A stretch of DNA of 9,374 nucleotides from Actinomycetospora sp. GTDB lineage: Bacteria; Actinomycetota; Actinomycetes; Mycobacteriales; Pseudonocardiaceae. Within the stretch, counting starts at the first letter, position 1, and each line of letters begins with the position of its first letter. The DNA lies in contig JAICLN010000151.1 of assembly GCA_025925615.1 (NCBI GenBank), forward strand, positions 1 to 9,374, in the 5' to 3' direction. Made by a program: the position numbers and the translations under genes. The notes beneath the pieces were generated by a model. That model was not told the origin of the DNA. It worked only from the letters and a program-made list of their open reading frames with translations, and ran no database searches. Below are positions 5,658 through 9,374 of this stretch, piece by piece.

Positions 5658-6128
5658 CTACGGCGCCCGTCGTGTGGGCTGGGCGACAGCGCGTCGGGGT
5701 GCGCGCTGCCCGGTCTCGCAGCGCCGGCGCAGGGCCTCGGTGAGCTCGTCGAGGTGCGTCGCGGTCGTCGTCCCGGTCAGGCGCCCGAGCGCGGCGGCGA
5801 CCCACCCGGTGCGGTCGAGGGTGACCCCGACGACGGTGCGGGCGGGCGGCGAGGGCGTGATCGCGACGTCGAGGCGCGAGGCGGACCCGAGGCCCGACCC
5901 GGTCCAGGTGAAGCCGCGGTGCGGGCGGATCTCGGCGACGTGCCACTCCGTGGTCGGGAGGCTGCGGGAGCACACCCGGACGCCGCCGCCGCGCACCAGC
6001 GGCCCGCCGTCGAAGGGGACCACCTCGCGCAGGGCGGGCGCCCACTCGGGCCAGCGGGCGACGTCGGTGAGGACCGCCCAGACGTAGTCCGGGCACGCGC
6101 CGATGACCACCTCGCGGTGCCGGTGCAC
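5658..6128 (-). CDS. SRPBCC (START/polyketide-cyclase-like) family protein
   Basis: This 156-residue protein has the usual length and pattern of the SRPBCC helix-grip fold: an opening strand HREVVIGACP (4-13), the helix DYVWAVLTDVARWPEWAPAL (14-33), a run of beta strands (about 34-110: VPFDGGPLVRGG, EWHVAEIRPHRGFTWTG, SRLDVAITPS, TVVGVTLDRTG) and the long C-terminal helix (about 111-137, ending THLDELTEALRRRCE). The fold forms a deep hydrophobic cavity; members bind lipids or polyketides or act as cyclases and aromatases. Nothing here points to a particular ligand. I chose GTG 6128 because GAGGAGG ends 7 nt upstream and the fold begins there; the frame stays open to 6221 but that part lacks conserved character. 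The tail (138-156) is basic and probably disordered. It is the first gene of a likely two-gene operon. Confidence 0.85.
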   Translation of the reverse strand: MHRHREVVIGACPDYVWAVLTDVARWPEWAPALREVVPFDGGPLVRGGGVRVCSRSLPTTEWHVAEIRPHRGFTWTGSGLGSASRLDVAITPSPPARTVVGVTLDRTGWVAAALGRLTGTTTATHLDELTEALRRRCETGQRAPRRAVAQPTRRAP

Positions 6129-6135
6129 TCCGGGG

Positions 6136-6142
6136 CCTCCTC
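6136..6142 (-). promoter_or_regulatory. Ribosome binding site that fixes the SRPBCC start
   Basis: The minus strand reads GAGGAGG with 7 nt to GTG 6128. It is one of the strongest Shine-Dalgarno sequences in the window and argues against the longer start at 6221. Confidence 0.7.
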
Positions 6143-6162
6143 GCCTCGTCGCCTCCCCATCG

Positions 6163-6168
6163 AGGGTA
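6163..6168 (-). promoter_or_regulatory. Candidate -10 element for the SRPBCC/DUF1990-like operon
   Basis: The minus strand reads TACCCT, about 35 nt before GTG 6128, giving a leader of roughly 28 nt that contains the GAGGAGG site. No convincing -35 is visible. Confidence 0.4.
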
Positions 6169-6299
6169 GGCACCGTCGGGGTCCGGACGGAACGCCCGTG
6201 TCCACCTCGTGTCGACAACATCTCCGTGGCAGAGCTGATCTCCTCGGATGATCGCGACGGCCGGGCTCGCCGAGGGCCTCATGCCCGCGGGATCGCGCT

Positions 6300-6318
6300 G
6301 CGCCGGGCCGTCCGGCGC
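6300..6318. repeat. Inverted repeat in the spacer below the synthetase gene
   Basis: GCGCCGG (6300-6306) and CCGGCGC (6312-6318) are perfect 7-bp arms around GCCGT. It lies about 165 nt past the synthetase stop, so it could be a second, back-up terminator. I see no gene in the 6129-6480 spacer; short open frames there lack starts, ribosome sites or family features. Confidence 0.4.
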
Positions 6319-6385
6319 CGCACGCGGGAGCGGATGGACGTCCCGGCGCTGCCGCCCGCCTCGAGCTCACCGACGCCGCGCGCGA

Positions 6386-6409
6386 ACGGCCGCGCCGCTG
6401 GCGGGCCGT
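6386..6409 (-). terminator. Candidate terminator downstream of the acyl-CoA synthetase
   Basis: ACGGCC (6386-6391) pairs with GGCCGT (6404-6409), and inside CGCC (6393-6396) pairs with GGCG (6400-6403) around a 3-nt loop. That gives ten pairs with one bulged G. It lies about 72-95 nt past the synthetase stop codon. There is no U-run. Confidence 0.45.
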
Positions 6410-6480
6410 GCGGGCGCATCCAGCGCCGGAGTCGGGGGAGCACGCCGATCGGGCCGTTCACCCGTCGCGGCCGGCCGTCG

Positions 6481-8085
6481 TCAGATGCGCGCGTCCCGGT
6501 CCCGCCAGTGGGCGTCGCGGAGCTCCCGCTTGAGGATCTTGCCGGCGCCGGACTTCGGCAGCGGGTCGGGCTGCAGGTCGATGCCCCGCGGGATCTTGTA
6601 CCCGGCGATCGTGAGCCGGCAGTGCGCGACGAGCTCGTCGCCGCTGACCTCGGTGCGGGTCTGCACCACCGCGTGCACCGCCTCGCCGAACCGCTCGTCG
6701 GGCACCCCGAACACCGCGGCCTCGACCACGGCGGGGTGGGAGTAGAGCGCGTTCTCGACCTCGGCGGAGTACACGTTCTCGCCGCCCGAGACGATCATGT
6801 CCTTGGCGCGGTCGACGAGGAAGAGGTAGCCCAGCTCGTCGACGTAGCCCAGGTCCCCCGAGGTGAACCAGCCCCCGCGCAGGACCTTCGCGGTCTCCTC
6901 GGGCTTGTGCCAGTAGCCGGCCGTGACGTTCGCGCCCCGGATCGCGACCTCGCCGACCTCGCCCGGCGCCAGCGGCGTCCACTCGGCCGGATCGACGATC
7001 GCGACCTCCACGCCCACCGCCGGGCGCCCGCACGACATCGCCCGCGGCGAGTCCAGGCGCAGCTGCTCGTCGGGGTGCAGCGTGACGATCGGCGAGGTCT
7101 CGGTGAGCCCGTAGATGTGCAGCATCGACGCACCCGGGAACGTCTCGTGGGTGCGCTTGAGCAGCTCGCGCGCGGCCGGGCTCGAGCCGTGGGAGAGCCA
7201 GCGCAGGCTCGAGACGTCGCGCGGGCGTTCGCGCTGCTCGACGGCGAGGGCGTCCATCATCGTGGGCACGACGAGCGTGGCGGTGACCCGCTCGCGCTCG
7301 ACGACGTCGAGCACGCCGGCCCCGGTGAAGGCCGGCACGAGCACCTGGGTGCCCGCGGCCCACGTCGTCGCGAGCGCCCCGATCGTCCCCGCGGCGTGGA
7401 ACATCGGGGCGACCACCATGAACCGGGTGTCCTCGGTGAACGGCCAGCACGCCATGAAGTGCAGGGCGTTGGCGACGAGGTTGCCGTGGGTGAGCATCAC
7501 GCCCTTGGACGCGCCCGTCGTGCCGCCGGTGTAGAAGATGCCCGCGAGGTCGCGCTCGCCGGGGGCGCCGTCGCCGTCGGGCAACGTGCCCGGGTCCTCG
7601 GCGTCGGCGAGCAGGGCCTCGTACTCGTCGCCGAGGCCGACCACCCGGACCCCGAGGTCGTCGACGCCGGCCACCTCGCGGTCGGTGAAGAGGACGCGGG
7701 TGCCCGAGTCGGAGATCGAGTAGCACCGCTCGGGGTCGGAGTGCCGGGTGTTGAGCGGCACGATGACCAGGCCGGCGATCGGGAGCGCGAGGTGCAGCTC
7801 GAGGTAGCGGTGGCAGTTGGGGCTCAGGACCGCGACCCGGTCGCCGCGGTTCAGCCCCAGCGCCGCGCACGCCGCGATCAGGCGCCGGACGCGGGCACCG
7901 AGTTCCCGGTGGGTCAGCGTCGCGTGCGGGCAGACGACCGCGGTGGCGTCGGGAGCGACGGCGAGCGCGCGGCGCAGCGGCGCGGCGAGGGTCCGCGTGG
8001 CGTTGCGGGCGTCCCCCGCCGGCGCGAGACCGGTCCCGCCCGTCCCCGTCCCCGCCGCGGCCTCGTGCGCCTCCACCGTCGTCAT
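6481..8085 (-). CDS. AMP-forming acyl-CoA synthetase (FadD-like, adenylate-forming enzyme)
   Basis: This 534-residue enzyme of the ANL superfamily activates a carboxylic acid with ATP to an acyl-AMP and then an acyl-CoA. All core motifs are present: the phosphate loop YTGGTTGASKG (185-195), the aromatic/acyl pocket region around VVAPMFHAAG (224-233), YGLTETSP (325-332), the ATP-ribose site GWFTSGDLGYVDELGYLFLVDRAKDM (Asp411, Arg426), the hinge region IVSGGENVYSAEVENAL (431-447), and the C-terminal catalytic lysine motif PKSGAGKILKREL (Lys516). Length is normal for the family. The motifs do not reveal whether the substrate is a fatty, aromatic or steroid side-chain acid. The start at ATG 8085 is set by GGAGGC 6 nt upstream; the frame runs further upstream through the divergent gene but that is not credible. 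It is divergent from a TetR gene with a perfect palindrome between them, so repression by that regulator is likely. Confidence 0.95.
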   Translation of the reverse strand: MTTVEAHEAAAGTGTGGTGLAPAGDARNATRTLAAPLRRALAVAPDATAVVCPHATLTHRELGARVRRLIAACAALGLNRGDRVAVLSPNCHRYLELHLALPIAGLVIVPLNTRHSDPERCYSISDSGTRVLFTDREVAGVDDLGVRVVGLGDEYEALLADAEDPGTLPDGDGAPGERDLAGIFYTGGTTGASKGVMLTHGNLVANALHFMACWPFTEDTRFMVVAPMFHAAGTIGALATTWAAGTQVLVPAFTGAGVLDVVERERVTATLVVPTMMDALAVEQRERPRDVSSLRWLSHGSSPAARELLKRTHETFPGASMLHIYGLTETSPIVTLHPDEQLRLDSPRAMSCGRPAVGVEVAIVDPAEWTPLAPGEVGEVAIRGANVTAGYWHKPEETAKVLRGGWFTSGDLGYVDELGYLFLVDRAKDMIVSGGENVYSAEVENALYSHPAVVEAAVFGVPDERFGEAVHAVVQTRTEVSGDELVAHCRLTIAGYKIPRGIDLQPDPLPKSGAGKILKRELRDAHWRDRDARI

Positions 8086-8091
8086 CGACTT

Positions 8092-8097
8092 GCCTCC
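8092..8097 (-). promoter_or_regulatory. Ribosome binding site of the acyl-CoA synthetase
   Basis: The minus strand reads GGAGGC with 6 nt to ATG 8085, which decides this start among several upstream possibilities. Confidence 0.7.
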
Positions 8098-8104
8098 GTG
8101 TGTG

Positions 8105-8120
8105 CCGAACGATCGTTCGG
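8105..8120. promoter_or_regulatory. Palindromic operator, probable TetR binding site
   Basis: CCGAACGATCGTTCGG is a perfect 16-bp palindrome between the divergent synthetase and TetR genes. It begins 20 bp upstream of the synthetase ATG and lies next to the promoter, where it would cover the synthetase transcription start and the -35 area of the TetR gene. TetR dimers typically bind such symmetric sites. A further half-site CCGAACG occurs at 8160-8166. That the neighbouring TetR protein binds here is inference from position and symmetry. Confidence 0.75.
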
Positions 8121-8124
8121 TGGG

Positions 8125-8131
8125 TAGAGTA
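8125..8131. promoter_or_regulatory. Overlapping divergent -10 elements for the synthetase and TetR genes
   Basis: On the minus strand 8131-8126 reads TACTCT, which would start synthetase transcription near 8119, inside the operator. On the plus strand 8125-8130 reads TAGAGT, a possible -10 for the TetR gene with a leader of about 100 nt. The two share almost the same bases, so they may compete. -35 boxes are not clear on either side. Confidence 0.4.
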
Positions 8132-8235
8132 GCAGCCGGCGTGACCGGCAACATGCCCTCCGAACGGCCGAGCGAGCGGGCCGACGCGGTCCGAGGGCGC
8201 CGGTGGAGTCCGACGACCGAGACGGGAGCCCGGCG

Positions 8236-8889
8236 ATGAGCGCCACGCGCGAGGCTGTGACGAACCAGGACGGGGCGGCCCGTCGGCCCGGGCGGCGCGC
8301 CGCGAACGCGGAGCCGTACACGCTCGCCTCCCTGGTCGAGGTGGCCGCGCACGCGTTCCTCGAGCGCGGGTACGACGCCACCAGCATGGAGGACCTCTCG
8401 CGCGCCGCCGGAATCACCAAGTCCTCCTTCTACCACCATGTCTCCGGCAAGGAGGCCCTGTTGCGCGGGGCACTCGACCGCGCGCTGGACGGCCTCTTCG
8501 GGGTCCTCGGCGAGCCGGACGCGCTCGAGGGGCCGCCGGTGCCGCGACTGCGCCACATCGTCCGCCGCCAGGTGGAGGTCCTCGCCACCGAACTGCCCTA
8601 CGTCACGCTGCTGCTGCGCCTGCGCGGGAACACCGAGACCGAGCGGTGGGCGCTCGGACGCCGCCGCGAGTTCGACCAGGCCGTGGCGGCCCTCGTCCGG
8701 GAGGCGACCGAGGCGGGCGCGACCCACCCCGGCGTCGACCCCGTGATCGCCGCGCGCCTGCTCTCGGGCACCGTGAACTCGCTGATCGAGTGGTACCGCC
8801 CGGAGCGGGTGGCCGTGGCCGACCTGGTCGACGCCGTCGAGCGCCAGGTCTTCGAGGGCCTCCTGGGTGGCCTCCGGCCATCCAGGTGA
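8236..8889 (+). CDS. TetR-family transcriptional regulator
   Basis: This 217-residue protein is a typical TetR repressor. The N-terminal DNA-binding domain spans about 27-75: the helix LASLVEVAAHAFLERGYDAT (30-49), the helix-turn-helix SMEDLSRAAGITKSSFYHHV (50-69), then SGKEALL (70-76). Residues about 77-217 form the helical ligand and dimer domain, including PYVTLLLRLRG (121-131) and LSGTVNSLIEWYRPE (176-190). I chose ATG 8236 because GGGAG (8224-8228) lies 7 nt upstream; GTG 8203 in the same frame is possible but adds only 11 unremarkable residues. The gene is divergent from an acyl-CoA synthetase across a perfect palindrome, so it probably represses that gene and itself and responds to an acyl-CoA or related acid. 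The ligand cannot be read from sequence. A short inverted repeat covers its stop codon. Confidence 0.93.
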   Translation: MSATREAVTNQDGAARRPGRRAANAEPYTLASLVEVAAHAFLERGYDATSMEDLSRAAGITKSSFYHHVSGKEALLRGALDRALDGLFGVLGEPDALEGPPVPRLRHIVRRQVEVLATELPYVTLLLRLRGNTETERWALGRRREFDQAVAALVREATEAGATHPGVDPVIAARLLSGTVNSLIEWYRPERVAVADLVDAVERQVFEGLLGGLRPSR

Positions 8890-8897
8890 TCGTCACC
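8885..8897. terminator. Short inverted repeat over the TetR stop codon
   Basis: GGTGA (8885-8889) and TCACC (8893-8897) pair around TCG; flanking CC (8882-8883) and GG (8899-8900) can add two pairs past single mismatched bases. It is weak for a terminator, and the next gene begins 23 bp after the TetR stop, so read-through is quite possible. Confidence 0.3.
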
Positions 8898-8900
8898 GGG

Positions 8901-8906
8901 TAGAAC
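8901..8906 (+). promoter_or_regulatory. Candidate -10 element for the cyclase gene
   Basis: TAGAAC ends 6 nt before GTG 8913 and there is no Shine-Dalgarno sequence. The spacing fits a leaderless start, although the last base differs from the usual T. Confidence 0.35.
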
Positions 8907-8912
8907 TCCCCC

Positions 8913-9374
8913 GTGGACTCCGACGACGACCAGGCGCCCGGGCCCGCGACCGACTCCCCCACCCGGGGGGCGCGCTTCCGGGCGGGGGCGGTCCGCGCCG
9001 GCGAGCGGGCCCGCGACCTGGACCGCTCGCCCGCCCTGCAGGCGGCCGTGAAGCGGATCCGCGGCGCCCTGCCCGGCGACGCCCACTTCGGCGACCCGCT
9101 CTCGCTGGGCGGCGCGCGCGGGACCGAGGCGGTCGGGCGGGCGCTCATCGGGCTGACCGGGGACCGGCCCGGGGTCACCCGCGAGCTGGGGCTCGGAGGC
9201 CTGCAGCTGTGGCAGTCGGTGCTCGAGCGCTTCGGGCGCGGCACCGGCGACCACGAGGTGGCGCTCGTGTTCACCGACCTGGTCGAGTTCTCCCGCTGGG
9301 CCCTCGACGCGGGCGACGACGCCGTGCTGCGGGTGCTCCGCGAGGTCGGGGACGCCTGGGAGACCCCGATGACC
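8913..9374 (+). CDS. Class III adenylate/guanylate cyclase, N-terminal part (gene continues past the right edge)
   Basis: The frame is open for 154 codons from GTG 8913 to the window end. Residues 1-20 are acidic and Pro-rich, and residues about 21-110 are an Arg/Gly/Leu-rich region with no recognised fold. From about 114 a class III cyclase catalytic domain begins: HEVALVFTDLVEFSRWALDA (114-133). Asp122 of FTD matches the first metal-binding aspartate of these enzymes, and the following helix (GDDAVLRVLREV, 134-145) also fits. Such enzymes make cAMP or cGMP from the nucleoside triphosphate. The second metal aspartate and the residues that choose ATP or GTP lie beyond the edge, so activity and specificity cannot be judged. 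No membrane segment is seen, so this part is cytoplasmic. The gene lies 23 bp after the TetR gene on the same strand and may be partly co-transcribed with it. Confidence 0.85.
   Translation, partial: MDSDDDQAPGPATDSPTRGARFRAGAVRAGERARDLDRSPALQAAVKRIRGALPGDAHFGDPLSLGGARGTEAVGRALIGLTGDRPGVTRELGLGGLQLWQSVLERFGRGTGDHEVALVFTDLVEFSRWALDAGDDAVLRVLREVGDAWETPMT

Noticed and set aside
6252..6480. Possible gene remnant on the plus strand after the SRPBCC promoter
   Set aside because: A frame around 6351-6430 looks mildly protein-like, but it has no start codon, no ribosome site and no recognisable domain. GC-rich spacers often give such frames.
6103..8127. 674-codon plus-strand open frame opposite the acyl-CoA synthetase
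   Set aside because: The minus strand encodes a full set of adenylate-forming motifs in one frame; the plus-strand product is charged low-complexity sequence. It is an antisense shadow.
8086..8727. Extension of the synthetase frame upstream of ATG 8085
   Set aside because: It would cross the operator and most of the TetR gene on the opposite strand, and the added residues have no family character. The GGAGGC site supports 8085.
1..9374. CRISPR array, tRNA, rRNA, transposase, phage or defence genes
   Set aside because: I saw no regular spacer-repeat pattern, no tRNA cloverleaf, and no protein with transposase, integrase, nuclease-effector or toxin-antitoxin features beyond the EEP-fold protein described.

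Overview
The window is very GC-rich, with strong G/C bias at third codon positions. The TatC protein follows the mycobacterial/actinobacterial pattern. Several genes start at, or within a few bases of, the predicted transcription start. These features point to a high-GC actinobacterium, most likely a pseudonocardial genus (Pseudonocardia, Actinomycetospora or a relative). The genus is an inference from style; no rRNA or other marker gene is present.

Layout. 1-269 (-): start of a lipoprotein gene that runs off the left edge. 385-428: hairpin terminator of the next gene. 452-1603 (-): multi-pass membrane protein with a Pro-rich tail carrying three HPSGPLP repeats. 1604-2100: gene-free divergent spacer with three hairpins and two copies of a ~60-bp REP-like repeat. 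2101-3129 (+): membrane-anchored endonuclease/exonuclease/phosphatase-fold protein. 3179-4174 (+): tatC. 4175-4343: convergent spacer with two tandem palindromic elements, flanked by a 20-nt direct repeat that supplies both stop codons. 4344-4694 (-): small membrane protein with a Cys/His-rich tail. 4787-4831: 16-bp perfect hairpin terminator. 4865-5629 and 5658-6128 (-): a DUF1990-like protein and an SRPBCC/START-like protein, probably one operon. 6129-6480: spacer with a promoter and hairpins. 6481-8085 (-): acyl-CoA synthetase (AMP-forming). 8086-8235: divergent promoter region with a perfect 16-bp palindrome. 8236-8889 (+): TetR regulator. 8913-9374 (+): start of a class III nucleotide cyclase, cut by the right edge.

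How they work together. The clearest unit is the divergent TetR/acyl-CoA synthetase pair around the palindrome, which fits local control of fatty- or aryl-acid activation by an acyl-CoA-type ligand. The SRPBCC and DUF1990-like genes probably act together, but their ligand is unknown. TatC is the core of the twin-arginine translocase; tatA is not in the window. The remaining genes look like ordinary chromosomal housekeeping or hypothetical genes.

I found no defence system, CRISPR array, tRNA, rRNA, transposase or phage gene. The least explained parts are intergenic: the REP-like repeats at 1871-2034, the hairpin cluster before them, and the convergent palindrome island at 4164-4360.
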